From NCBI GenBank assembly GCA_029239575.1, contig JARBUP010000090.1, positions 1-9,694 on the forward strand: a stretch of 9,694 nt of DNA. Direction: 5' to 3'. The position numbers were made by a program, and so were the translations under genes. Numbering within the stretch: the stretch's first letter is position 1; each line of letters opens with the position of its first letter. Positions 1-6,746 of the stretch are shown here, piece after piece. The notes beneath the pieces are model-generated. The model was not told the DNA's origin. It saw only the letters and a program-made list of their open reading frames with translations, and did no database searches. The DNA comes from Bacillota bacterium (GTDB taxonomy: Bacteria > Bacillota > Clostridia > Tissierellales > Sedimentibacteraceae).

Positions 1-120
1 ACGCTTAGCTTCATTGTTGTTGTTTTACTTTTTTGTTCAAATTTAATTTAGAACTTTCAAAGGTTTCTTATGCTGTTTTATTGTCTATGTTCAGTTTTTT
101 GTATCGCTCTTTTTGAGAGC
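1..120 (-). other. Predicted rRNA operon leader (5' part)
   Basis: This is the transcribed leader downstream of four stacked promoters, running out of the window at base 1. From the nearest promoter, +1 falls at about 120 (a G on the minus strand). The RNA would begin with a small hairpin, GCTCT (120-116) pairing with AGAGC (110-106). A boxA-like stretch, CCTTTGAAAGTTCT, lies at about 64-51; it resembles the TCTTTGAAAACT leader element seen near rRNA antitermination sites in Bacillota. No 16S sequence is visible, so calling this an rRNA leader is inferred from promoter strength, promoter number and leader style. Confidence 0.55.
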
Positions 121-126
121 TTAATT

Positions 127-155
127 AGTATATCGTGTTTGTCGATATTTGTCAA
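127..155 (-). promoter_or_regulatory. Tandem promoter P1, proximal
   Basis: The -35 box TTGACA (155-150) and the -10 box TATACT (132-127) are separated by exactly 17 bases on the minus strand. The -35 is perfect and the -10 matches 5 of 6. It is the last of four promoters facing the presumed rRNA operon. The predicted start is a G, as is common for growth-rate-controlled rRNA promoters in Bacillota. Confidence 0.85.
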
Positions 156-240
156 GTGTTTTTTTACTTATTTTTTCACTTGTTTTTTTACTAATTATTT
201 ACTTTTTATTTACCAACCATTCTTTTAAAACGGTTTTTGT

Positions 241-269
241 AGTTTATCACATCTTTTAAATGTTGTCAA
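241..269 (-). promoter_or_regulatory. Tandem promoter P2
   Basis: The -35 box TTGACA (269-264) and the -10 box TAAACT (246-241) have a 17-base spacer on the minus strand. It lies 114 bases upstream of P1 in the same orientation, with AT-rich sequence between that could act as an UP element for P1. Confidence 0.8.
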
Positions 270-316
270 CCACTTTAATTAATTATTTATTTTCGTTCTA
301 ATTAAAGAACTTAGAT

Positions 317-345
317 AGTTTAGCACAGTTTTTAGTTAATGTAAA
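317..345 (-). promoter_or_regulatory. Tandem promoter P3
   Basis: The -35 box TTTACA (345-340) and the -10 box TAAACT (322-317) have a 17-base spacer on the minus strand. It lies 76 bases upstream of P2 and shares its -10 sequence, which suggests the array arose by duplication. Confidence 0.72.
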
Positions 346-390
346 CTACTTTTTTATTACCCGTCATCCCTTGCTTGGGACAACTTAGTT

Positions 391-419
391 ATAATATCAT
401 ATCTAAAATTTTATGTCAA
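391..419 (-). promoter_or_regulatory. Tandem promoter P4, distal
   Basis: The -35 box TTGACA (419-414) and the -10 box TATTAT (396-391) have a 17-base spacer on the minus strand. It lies 74 bases upstream of P3. The first transcribed bases (about 384-363) contain TCCC, a six-base loop and GGGA, so this transcript would start with a short hairpin. A weaker possible fifth promoter (TTGGTA, 17 bases, TATATT) lies further upstream at about 459-487 and is not called separately. Confidence 0.78.
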
Positions 420-710
420 CTGTTTTTGAATTTTATTTTCAATTCTTTTTATTTAATATAAAGAGCTATCTGCTTCATACCAAACTCACGAAAGTTATGA
501 TATCCATTTATGTTTTTAATATTCATTATTCTATATACATAATTCAAAAGTTTTCTATGTTTAAAAGTATAATAATAAGTTATAAATAGAATTAATAGAT
601 AAGACCTACATATGCTTTCATACTGATAGTTATATACAAGACTCATCTAATATCTATATAGCATCATTAATCAATATCGGCAATGCCTTTTCAATTATAT
701 TTCAATTTAA
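420..710. other. AT-rich spacer without a supported gene
   Basis: This is the stretch between the distal rRNA-type promoter and the lysS terminator. It holds a 65-codon open frame on the minus strand (646-449) with no Shine-Dalgarno sequence, biased to Ile, Tyr, Leu and Lys as AT-rich noncoding DNA would be. I recognise no protein family in it. A weak promoter-like pair near 459-487 is the only other signal. Confidence 0.5.
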
Positions 711-747
711 AAAGCATGGTAGTTTTTTTAGACAATTACCATGCTTT
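706..747 (-). terminator. Rho-independent terminator after lysS
   Basis: The perfect 11-base stem AAAGCATGGTA (711-721) pairs with TACCATGCTTT (737-747) around a 15-base loop. Read on the minus strand, the stem runs into five T residues. It begins about 48 bases after the lysS stop and separates the greA-lysS unit from the tandem promoters to its left. Confidence 0.88.
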
Positions 748-794
748 CTATGTATATAAAAAATCTGTTTTCGTAGGACCTTTTATAATTACTA

Positions 795-2270
795 TTAATC
801 TATTGGTTTCATTGTTGGGAATAATATGATATCTCTTATTGATACTTGGTTAGTTAAAAGCATTATCATTCTATCAATGCCTATACCAAGTCCACCTGTT
901 GGTGGCAATCCAACTTCTATTGCATTAATAAAGTCGTTATCCATCATATGAGCTTCATCATCACCAGCTTCTTTTTGTTTAACTTGCTCTTCAAATCTTT
1001 CTCTTTGATCTATTGGATCATTTAACTCTGAGAAAGCATTAGCTATTTCCCAAGTGTTTGCAAAAGCTTCAAATCTATCTGTCAATCTTGGATCTTCCAT
1101 ATTACGTTTTGCAAGAGGTGATATCTCAACAGGATGATGTGTAACAAATGTAGGTTGCTCTAAATGTTCTTCACAGAATTCTTCGAACAATGCAGCTATT
1201 ACATGACCTCTTGTCATTAAAGGTTTTATTTCTATTCTTTTTGATTTAGCTACTTTTATAGCTTCTTCATCTGTTTCAATTAAATCAAAATCTACACCAG
1301 TATATTCTTTTACCATATCTTGCATTTTTACTCTTCTCCAAGGTGGAGTAAAATCTATAACTTTATCTTGATAATCAACTTTAGTTTTTCCATGAACTTT
1401 CATTGCGCAATGAGCAACTATGTTTTCTGTTAAATCCATCATATCATTAAAGTCAGCATATGGTTTGTATATTTCTATGGCAGTATACTCAGGATTATGT
1501 CTTGTATCCATTCCTTCGTTTCTAAACATTTTTCCCATTTCATAAACGCCATCACCTAAACCACCAACTACTAATCTTTTTAAGAAAAGCTCATTAGCAA
1601 TACGCATGTACATATCTATATCAAGGGTATTATGGTGAGTAATAAATGGTCTTGCATTAGCACCACCAGCTATAGGGCTTAATGTTGGAGTTTCTACTTC
1701 TAAATATCCAGCATTATCAAGATATTCTCTTACTCCTCTAACAATTTTGTTTCTCATTAAAAATACATCTTTAATTTCTGGATTAACTATTAAATCAACA
1801 TATCTTTGTCTGTATCTTATATCTTGGTCTTTTAATCCATGGAATTTTTCAGGCAATGTTTGTAAAGACTTAGATAGAAGACTAACTTCTTCTGCTCTTA
1901 CAGAAACCTCACCCATTTTAGTTTTGAATACTTCACCTTTAAAACCTATTATATCTCCAATATCATAAGTTCTTAACCACTTGTATTCTTCTTCACCTAT
2001 TGCTTCTTCTTTTACGAACATTTGAATTCTTCCAACGCTGTCCTGTACATCATAAAAACCAACTTTACCTTGGCCTCTTTTAGACATAATTCTTCCAGCT
2101 ATAGAAACTTTTTTACCTTCCATTTGTTCAAAATTATCTTTTATGTACTTTGAGTTATCTGTTACGTCGTATTTAGAAACCTTGTATGGATCCCTGCCTG
2201 CGTTTATAAGATCCTTAAGCTTATCTACTCTTACCTGCCTTAAATCTCCCGAATTTTGTATTTCACTCAA
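795..2270 (-). CDS. lysS: Lysyl-tRNA synthetase, class II
   Basis: LysRS charges tRNA-Lys with lysine in the cytoplasm using ATP. The 491-residue product has the usual length for bacterial class II LysRS. An N-terminal OB-fold anticodon-binding domain covers roughly residues 50-135 (around VSIAGRIMSKRGQGKVGFYD). The catalytic core follows, with motif 2 at 250-267 (RNEGMDTRHNPEYTAIEIY) and motif 3 at 455-471 (GLPPTGGLGIGIDRMIML). The start is TTG at 2270-2268, chosen because GGTGG lies at a normal distance upstream and the conserved N-terminal region begins there. In the block before SELNDPIDQRERF, this protein has NTWE where Bacillus has a GRE-type sequence; that comparison is from memory. 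greA ends 86 bases upstream with no terminator between, so the two are probably co-transcribed, and a strong terminator follows lysS. Confidence 0.97.
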   Translation of the reverse strand: MSEIQNSGDLRQVRVDKLKDLINAGRDPYKVSKYDVTDNSKYIKDNFEQMEGKKVSIAGRIMSKRGQGKVGFYDVQDSVGRIQMFVKEEAIGEEEYKWLRTYDIGDIIGFKGEVFKTKMGEVSVRAEEVSLLSKSLQTLPEKFHGLKDQDIRYRQRYVDLIVNPEIKDVFLMRNKIVRGVREYLDNAGYLEVETPTLSPIAGGANARPFITHHNTLDIDMYMRIANELFLKRLVVGGLGDGVYEMGKMFRNEGMDTRHNPEYTAIEIYKPYADFNDMMDLTENIVAHCAMKVHGKTKVDYQDKVIDFTPPWRRVKMQDMVKEYTGVDFDLIETDEEAIKVAKSKRIEIKPLMTRGHVIAALFEEFCEEHLEQPTFVTHHPVEISPLAKRNMEDPRLTDRFEAFANTWEIANAFSELNDPIDQRERFEEQVKQKEAGDDEAHMMDNDFINAIEVGLPPTGGLGIGIDRMIMLLTNQVSIRDIILFPTMKPID

Positions 2271-2356
2271 TTCCTACACCACCTTATCCATTGTTTATAT
2301 TAATTTTTCATTTGTTATTATATGTAACTTTTTATATGAAAATATCTAACAATTTT

Positions 2357-2827
2357 TTAAACTGTTAGTACTTCGTATTTTATCATCTCTCCAACAGGAG
2401 ATGCAACTTCAATTATTTCTCCAATTTTTTTGCCTAATAATGCTTTGCCCAATGGAGATACATTTGAAATTTTTCCTTCAAAAGGATCTGCTTCTGCCGA
2501 ACCTACAATAGTGTATTCCATAACTTCATCAAATTCTAAATCCTTTATAGTTACTTTAGAACCTATACTTACAATTCCCTTTTGCTTAGATTCTTTTATA
2601 ACTTTAGCATTTTTTATCATTAGTTCAAGTTTTGCAATACGTGATTCAACTGCTGCTTGTTCATTCTTAGCTTCGTCATATTCCGAATTTTCGCTAATAT
2701 CCCCAAAAGCTAAAGCTATTTTAATTTTTTCAGATACTTCTTTTCTTTTTACTAACTTCAACTCTTCTAATTCGATTTTTAATTTTTCCAAACCCTCTGC
2801 AGTAATTAATGTTTCATTATTTTTCAT
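2357..2827 (-). CDS. greA: Transcription elongation factor GreA
   Basis: GreA enters the secondary channel of stalled, backtracked RNA polymerase and stimulates cleavage of the RNA 3' end so that synthesis can resume. The 156-residue product matches the family length. Residues 1-75 form the coiled-coil finger, whose tip carries the acidic pair D43 and E46 in GDISENSEYDEAKNEQ, equivalent to D41 and E44 of the E. coli protein. The C-terminal half is the FKBP-like globular domain (around GSKVTIKDLEFDEVMEYTIVGSAEADP). The ATG at 2827 has AAAGGAG seven bases upstream. The gene has its own consensus promoter about 150 bases upstream and leads the greA-lysS unit. The sequence looks ordinary and intact. 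Confidence 0.97.
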   Translation of the reverse strand: MKNNETLITAEGLEKLKIELEELKLVKRKEVSEKIKIALAFGDISENSEYDEAKNEQAAVESRIAKLELMIKNAKVIKESKQKGIVSIGSKVTIKDLEFDEVMEYTIVGSAEADPFEGKISNVSPLGKALLGKKIGEIIEVASPVGEMIKYEVLTV

Positions 2828-2974
2828 ATTATTGCTCCTTTAAAAAGTGTTAATATTAAAAATTCTGCATTACTTATTAACATATTATATTGTTGTCCAA
2901 TGTATATATTCATTGTATTAATAAAATAAAATAATATGATAACTTGATGTTATTACTTTATAATTAATTAGAAT

Positions 2975-3003
2975 ATTATAATAAAGTATATATATATTGT
3001 CAA
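2975..3003 (-). promoter_or_regulatory. Promoter of greA-lysS
   Basis: A perfect sigma-A promoter: TTGACA (3003-2998), 17 bases, TATAAT (2980-2975) on the minus strand. The predicted start near 2968 gives a 5' leader of about 140 bases before the greA ATG. It lies just beyond the dusB stop, and no terminator is visible between dusB and greA, so read-through from birA-dusB is also possible. Confidence 0.85.
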
Positions 3004-3028
3004 GAACTGTTTTTAATATACGCTTTTT

Positions 3029-4021
3029 TTAATAATAATCATAATTTTTTAAATAAGAATCTAAACAATTGAATAGTTCGTTAATTTCTGTGATTTTATT
3101 TATTTTACTTCTTATTTCAGAAGAATTTTTCATTCCTTTAATATACCAACCAGCATGTTTTCTCATTTCTAATACAGCAATTTTCTCGTCATATTCCTGC
3201 TGCATCATTTCTGTATGTTTTTTTAACATTTGAATTCTATCTATTGGTGTTGGTTCGTAATAATCATAATTCCCATTTAAACCTTTTATTACATTGCTAA
3301 TTAGCCATGGATTGCCGAATATTCCTCTTCCAATCATAACACCATCACAATTTGTTTGTTCTGTCATCCTAAGAGCATCTTCAGGTTTAAATATATCTCC
3401 ATTGCCTATAACAGGAATTTCTACACTTTTTTTTACTTCTTTAATCACATCATAATCTGCTTTACCTGTATAATATTGTTCCCTTGTTCTACCATGTATT
3501 GCAATTAAATCAGCACCGTTATATTCCATGACTTTTGCAAATTCAGGTGCATTTACACTGTTTGGGTCCCATCCTGCTCTAAACTTAACCGAAACAGGCT
3601 TATTAGATACTTTTTTTACTTTGTTCATTATTAAACCTGCAAGCTCCGTGTTTTTCATCAAGGCACTGCCATCACCATTTTTTACTATTTTAGGTGCAGG
3701 GCAACCCATATTTATATCTATAATATCTATATCTGTTCTTTCATTAATATATGTTTCTACCACATATGCCATTATATCTGGATCACTACCAAAAATCTGT
3801 AAAGCTACAGGTCTATTATTAGGATTTATTTTCATCAGTTCCTTTGTTTTTGAATCCTTATAATATAAGCCCTTTGCACTTACCATTTCAGTGTATACTA
3901 ATGCAGCACCAAAACTTTTGCATATTGTTCTAAAACATATATCAGTTACACCTGCCATAGGAGCAAGTAAAACATTATTTTCAAGTTCTATATTTCCTAT
4001 TTTAATTTTTTTGTAATTCAT
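3029..4021 (-). CDS. dusB: tRNA-dihydrouridine synthase (DusB/NifR3 type)
   Basis: This FMN enzyme reduces uridines to dihydrouridine in the D-loop of tRNAs. From the ATG at 4021-4019 the product is 330 residues, normal for the family. Visible motifs are APMAGVTD near residues 20-27 (FMN site), NMGCPAPKIVKNGDGSALM with catalytic C107, RAGWD, IHGRTREQYYTGKADY, VIGNGDI and GVMIGRGIFGNPW (phosphate binding), followed by the helical tRNA-binding domain. An ATG 17 codons upstream (4072) keeps the frame open but would overlap birA by 71 bases and has no ribosome site. The chosen start overlaps the end of birA by 20 bases and has AGGAG upstream at a rather long spacing, so translation is probably coupled. 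The precise Dus subclass, and so the target position, is inferred from clostridial gene order. Confidence 0.93.
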   Translation of the reverse strand: MNYKKIKIGNIELENNVLLAPMAGVTDICFRTICKSFGAALVYTEMVSAKGLYYKDSKTKELMKINPNNRPVALQIFGSDPDIMAYVVETYINERTDIDIIDINMGCPAPKIVKNGDGSALMKNTELAGLIMNKVKKVSNKPVSVKFRAGWDPNSVNAPEFAKVMEYNGADLIAIHGRTREQYYTGKADYDVIKEVKKSVEIPVIGNGDIFKPEDALRMTEQTNCDGVMIGRGIFGNPWLISNVIKGLNGNYDYYEPTPIDRIQMLKKHTEMMQQEYDEKIAVLEMRKHAGWYIKGMKNSSEIRSKINKITEINELFNCLDSYLKNYDYY

Positions 4022-4922
4022 ATCTAATAGTAATTTCTCCTGAATTGATAATTTCTTCGTTTCCTTTTTCATTAATTGTTATAAGCCATCCTTCTGAATC
4101 AATGTTTTTAACCATTAATTTTTTAAAAGACTTTTTCTTATATTTATTTATTGAAATTTCATTGCCGTTTAATAAGGAATATGTATTGCAAATATTTATT
4201 GCTGTATCTGTATTGTTGCTATTAATGAGTTCTTCATTGTATCTTTCAAAATTATTTAAAATTTGACTGATTAGTTGATCCCTGTCTACTTTGATTTTTG
4301 TCTCTGCTTTAATAGATGTTACATTTTTTTTTATTTCATGAAATTCATTATATATCACTGAATCAGTTTCTTCTTTTAATTCTAATGATTCTTGATTAAA
4401 TTCTTTATTTATAACATTATTATCTTCTATTTTATATTTATTATTTTGGTTGTTTTCACTTTCTTCATCAAAATCATTAACATTAATAGATGTTGAAATA
4501 ATAATTCCTTCGATTTTATTTTTAATTTTTATTTCTTCGCAGGAAATGCTTGCTACTTTTTTATTATTAATAAATAAATCATTGGGCCATTTTATTTGGC
4601 ATTCAGTTGAGCATAAATTTTTAATTGATTCGTGTACACATGCGCATGTAACTGCTTCAAACTTTGGTATTGAAAAATTATCATGGTATGGTTTTAATAT
4701 TATGCTTAAGTATATGTTTTTATCAGGCATTGAAATCCATTTTCTATTGAATCTAATTCTACAGTTAAACTGATTTTCAGATAAAACAACTGCACCATTT
4801 GGGCATGTATCAAAAATATTTTTTGATTTTGCAAATGTTGATTTCAATTCATCAAATTGAATTATAGTTTGACCAATATACTTAGTATTTAAGCAATCTT
4901 TAATTTTATTTAAATCGTACAT
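4002..4922 (-). CDS. birA: Divergent biotin-protein ligase (BirA family, no HTH)
   Basis: Family members activate biotin as biotinyl-AMP and attach it to a lysine of biotin-dependent carboxylases. From the ATG at 4922 the product is 306 residues. The start is set by GAGAGGGA just upstream and by a promoter that lies inside the longer open frame. There is no N-terminal DNA-binding domain. KWPND (111-115, catalytic-type K111) and the C-terminal domain ending in SGEITIR are intact. The nucleotide loop aligns without gaps to QxxGRGRxGRxWxS as Q51 to S64, but all three glycines are replaced (C54, I56, N59) while all the arginines remain. The GIGINVN block reads STSINVN. Residues 150-212 are a low-complexity insertion rich in Asn, Glu and Lys. 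Activity is therefore uncertain. It overlaps dusB; coaX, often found between these two genes, is absent. Confidence 0.8.
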   Translation of the reverse strand: MYDLNKIKDCLNTKYIGQTIIQFDELKSTFAKSKNIFDTCPNGAVVLSENQFNCRIRFNRKWISMPDKNIYLSIILKPYHDNFSIPKFEAVTCACVHESIKNLCSTECQIKWPNDLFINNKKVASISCEEIKIKNKIEGIIISTSINVNDFDEESENNQNNKYKIEDNNVINKEFNQESLELKEETDSVIYNEFHEIKKNVTSIKAETKIKVDRDQLISQILNNFERYNEELINSNNTDTAINICNTYSLLNGNEISINKYKKKSFKKLMVKNIDSEGWLITINEKGNEEIINSGEITIRYELQKN

Positions 4923-4944
4923 AATTCCCTCTCTTATGTTGCTT

Positions 4945-4973
4945 ATATTACTATATGAAATTAATTTAGTCAA
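4945..4973 (-). promoter_or_regulatory. Promoter of birA-dusB
   Basis: The -35 box TTGACT (4973-4968) and the -10 box TAATAT (4950-4945) have a 17-base spacer on the minus strand. The predicted start is near 4938, about 16 bases before the birA ATG at 4922. This short leader contains the GAGAGGGA ribosome site. The position rules out the upstream ATG at 5015 as the main start. Confidence 0.75.
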
Positions 4974-5020
4974 ATAATTATATTTAAAAAAATCTCCATT
5001 TGTTAATGAAGACACAGCTT

Positions 5021-5193
5021 GATGGCAAAGTATTAATTTTATTTTTAATTTTGTTATCTGAACCTTAGTGAAGGATCTTATTATTTAAATGATTAATAGA
5101 TTCTTCACTGAATTCAGATAAGAGTGAACCAAAATCATGATTCTCAATTTGCGTTATAGCTTAGTTTGTTAACCCAATGACACTTTAAGGGTT
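5021..5193. repeat. Dispersed GTCATCCTGAG-type repeat, degenerate copy
   Basis: This is a second, decayed copy of the element at 7201-7310. Both start with GATGRCAAAGTATTA and share a left arm (5052-5078 here, ending GTGAAGGATCT), a central ATGATTAATAGATTCTTCACTG, and the tail AATGACACTTTA(A/G)GGGTT (5176-5193 here). The arms (5052-5078 and 5098-5121) are inverted relative to each other. About 50 unrelated bases separate the right arm from the tail in this copy only. It sits between the aminotransferase stop and the birA promoter. No protein is encoded, so it resembles a MITE or REP-like element. Confidence 0.8.
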
Positions 5194-5207
5194 ATTAATA
5201 ATCTAAG

Positions 5208-5227
5208 TCTTCATTTGTTTATGAAGA
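5208..5227 (-). terminator. Weak hairpin after the aminotransferase gene
   Basis: A 7-base perfect stem, TCTTCAT (5208-5214) with ATGAAGA (5221-5227), and a 6-base loop begin about 10 bases after the stop codon. There is no T-run on the minus strand, so it may be a poor terminator or only stabilise the 3' end. Confidence 0.3.
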
Positions 5228-5237
5228 ACTTTGTATA

Positions 5238-6311
5238 TTATTTTAAACTTAATATTTCTTCAATTACATTTAAAAGTTCTTTTACATCTTCTAATGTTAA
5301 ATCTGCCATGTGTGCAATTCTAAATGTTTTTTCTTTTAAATCTCCATATCCATTAGATATAGCATATCCTCTTTTGCCAAGTTCTGCATTTAAATCCTTA
5401 ACGCTTATATTTTTTGTGTTTTTTATAGTTGTAAGAGTTAAAGATGCACTTTTTACTTCTGCAAATAAATCAAAATATTTTTTTGCCCAATTTCTTGTAT
5501 ACTCAGCCATTTCAAGATGTCTGTTAAATCTATTGTCTAAACCTTCTTGTAGTATTCTATCAAGCTGATAATCAAGAGCAAACATCAGAGATAAATTAGG
5601 TGTTGAAGGATATTGATAATCCTTTTTCTTTATGGTGTCATAAAGTTGTACAAAGTCTAAATAAGATCCTCTATTTTTTACAGTTCTTGCTTTTTCAATA
5701 GCTCTTTCTGATACTGTACAAATACCAAGTCCTGGAGGGAGCCCTAATGCTTTTTGAGATGATGTTATGCATACATCTATACTTAGTTTATCAACTTCAA
5801 TTTTCGCTCCACCTGCTGAACTTACTGTATCTACGCAAAATATTACATCTGGATATTTTTTTACAACTTTACTTATTTCCTCTATTGGATTCATTACTCC
5901 TGTGGATGTTTCGTTATGAGTTATTGTTATTAAATCATATTTATTTGTTGACAAAGCTTCTTCAACCATCTCAGGTGTTGTTATACTGCCTAATTCAGAC
6001 TTGAATAAATCTGCTTCAACTCCATTAGACTCTGCCATTTCGAACCATCTGTCTCCAAATGATCCAATAGAAAATATAGCAGCTCTTTTTTTAGTAAAAC
6101 ATCTAACAGCACCTTCCATCAATCCACTACCTGATGATGTGGACAACAAAATTTCGTTTTCTGTGTAAAAAAGTTTCTTTAGTTTGTCACTTATATCTCT
6201 TTGTAATTTTGAAGCTTCTTTACTTCTGTGGCCTATCATTGGTGTTGACATTTTTTCGAGGACATCTTCTTTTACTTCTATAGGTCCTGGTATAAATAGT
6301 TTTTTGTGCAT
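5238..6311 (-). CDS. Class V aminotransferase (alanine-glyoxylate/serine-pyruvate type)
   Basis: This is a PLP enzyme of the alanine-glyoxylate / serine-pyruvate aminotransferase family. Related enzymes act on alanine, serine, glyoxylate or phosphoserine. The 357-residue product is near full family length: PGP at 8-10, SGSGLMEGA (60-68), HNETSTG (132-138), the PLP-nitrogen Asp in CVDTVSS (D161), Schiff-base K187 in SSQKALG, and R331 in FRIAHM, the likely substrate-carboxylate arginine. The ATG at 6311 is the first possible start after an in-frame stop, but no Shine-Dalgarno sequence precedes it. A T-box with apparent serine codon UCC lies 400 bases upstream, which suggests a role in serine synthesis in place of SerC. 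serA, a plausible partner, is not adjacent; a repeat element lies there instead. The exact substrate is not settled by sequence. Confidence 0.9.
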   Translation of the reverse strand: MHKKLFIPGPIEVKEDVLEKMSTPMIGHRSKEASKLQRDISDKLKKLFYTENEILLSTSSGSGLMEGAVRCFTKKRAAIFSIGSFGDRWFEMAESNGVEADLFKSELGSITTPEMVEEALSTNKYDLITITHNETSTGVMNPIEEISKVVKKYPDVIFCVDTVSSAGGAKIEVDKLSIDVCITSSQKALGLPPGLGICTVSERAIEKARTVKNRGSYLDFVQLYDTIKKKDYQYPSTPNLSLMFALDYQLDRILQEGLDNRFNRHLEMAEYTRNWAKKYFDLFAEVKSASLTLTTIKNTKNISVKDLNAELGKRGYAISNGYGDLKEKTFRIAHMADLTLEDVKELLNVIEEILSLK

Positions 6312-6711
6312 TGTAACTGATTACTTACTATTTGCATATTATCTTAATTTCATAGTTTTGCTATTAGTTATATCTATGTTATTAAGTATAATGATTCTAA
6401 CCCAATAAATTAAATTTCTGCTACTTGTCATCCTGAGAAATAGAGAAGGAATGACATATATGCAATTTTTGGGTAGCACCATATAATAGATAATTATTTC
6501 AATATAATAAGAATCAGGTATTCACCTACCTTTCATTTATATAAATTTATAAGTTTTATTTATTTTGTGTATGCAATTTTAAGCTGTAATTCCTAAAACT
6601 TAAGATATTTTATAACTTAATTTTAATAACGTAGTTTTTATGAATTAAAATTAACTTATGACAAACAAATCTTTTATGTTTTTTCTTATGCTTTTTACTA
6701 AATTTAAGTAC
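6312..6711 (-). other. Long gap between T-box terminator and aminotransferase
   Basis: These 400 bases separate the T-box terminator from the gene it should control. They hold a ribosome-site-like AAAGGTAGGTG (about 6528-6538) with no useful start codon after it, a partial GTCATCCTGAG repeat at 6427-6456, and AT-rich sequence. I see no coding region and no second strong promoter. Confidence 0.6.
6427..6456. repeat. Partial GTCATCCTGAG repeat
   Basis: It starts with GTCATCCTGAG and ends with AAGGAATGAC, so its ends are roughly inverted (GTCATcCT with AGGaATGAC). It matches the outer parts of the repeat family seen at 7079 and 7201, with a shortened middle. It lies within the leader between the T-box and the aminotransferase. 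Confidence 0.65.
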
Positions 6712-6746
6712 AAAAAAACTCTCATCTCTTTTTAGAGACGAGAGTT
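6712..6746 (-). terminator. T-box regulatory terminator
   Basis: ACTCTCGTCTCT and AGAGATGAGAGT form a 12-pair stem with a 4-base loop, followed by seven T residues on the minus strand. The left arm lies just after the T-box core, which fits the usual choice between terminator and antiterminator. Confidence 0.92.

Noticed and set aside
449..646. A 65-codon open frame on the minus strand between lysS and the tandem promoters
   Set aside because: It has no ribosome site, AT-biased composition, no recognised family, and its end overlaps a possible promoter. Chance is the simpler explanation.
1747..1968. Plus-strand open frames antisense to lysS, greA, dusB, birA, the aminotransferase and ric
   Set aside because: All lie opposite well-supported conserved genes, lack ribosome sites and give no recognisable protein, so they are shadows.
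4022..4072. A longer N terminus for dusB starting at 4072
   Set aside because: It has no ribosome site and would overlap birA by 71 bases; the conserved Dus N terminus begins at 4021.
4923..5015. A longer N terminus for birA starting at 5015
   Set aside because: The promoter (4973-4945) and ribosome site lie inside this extension, and BirA similarity begins only after the ATG at 4922.
6339..6482. A 47-codon minus-strand frame (MVLPKNCIYVIPSLFLRMTSS...) between the T-box and the aminotransferase
   Set aside because: It has no ribosome site and its VIPSLFLRMTSS segment is the translation of the noncoding repeat at 6427-6456, a common source of false proteins.
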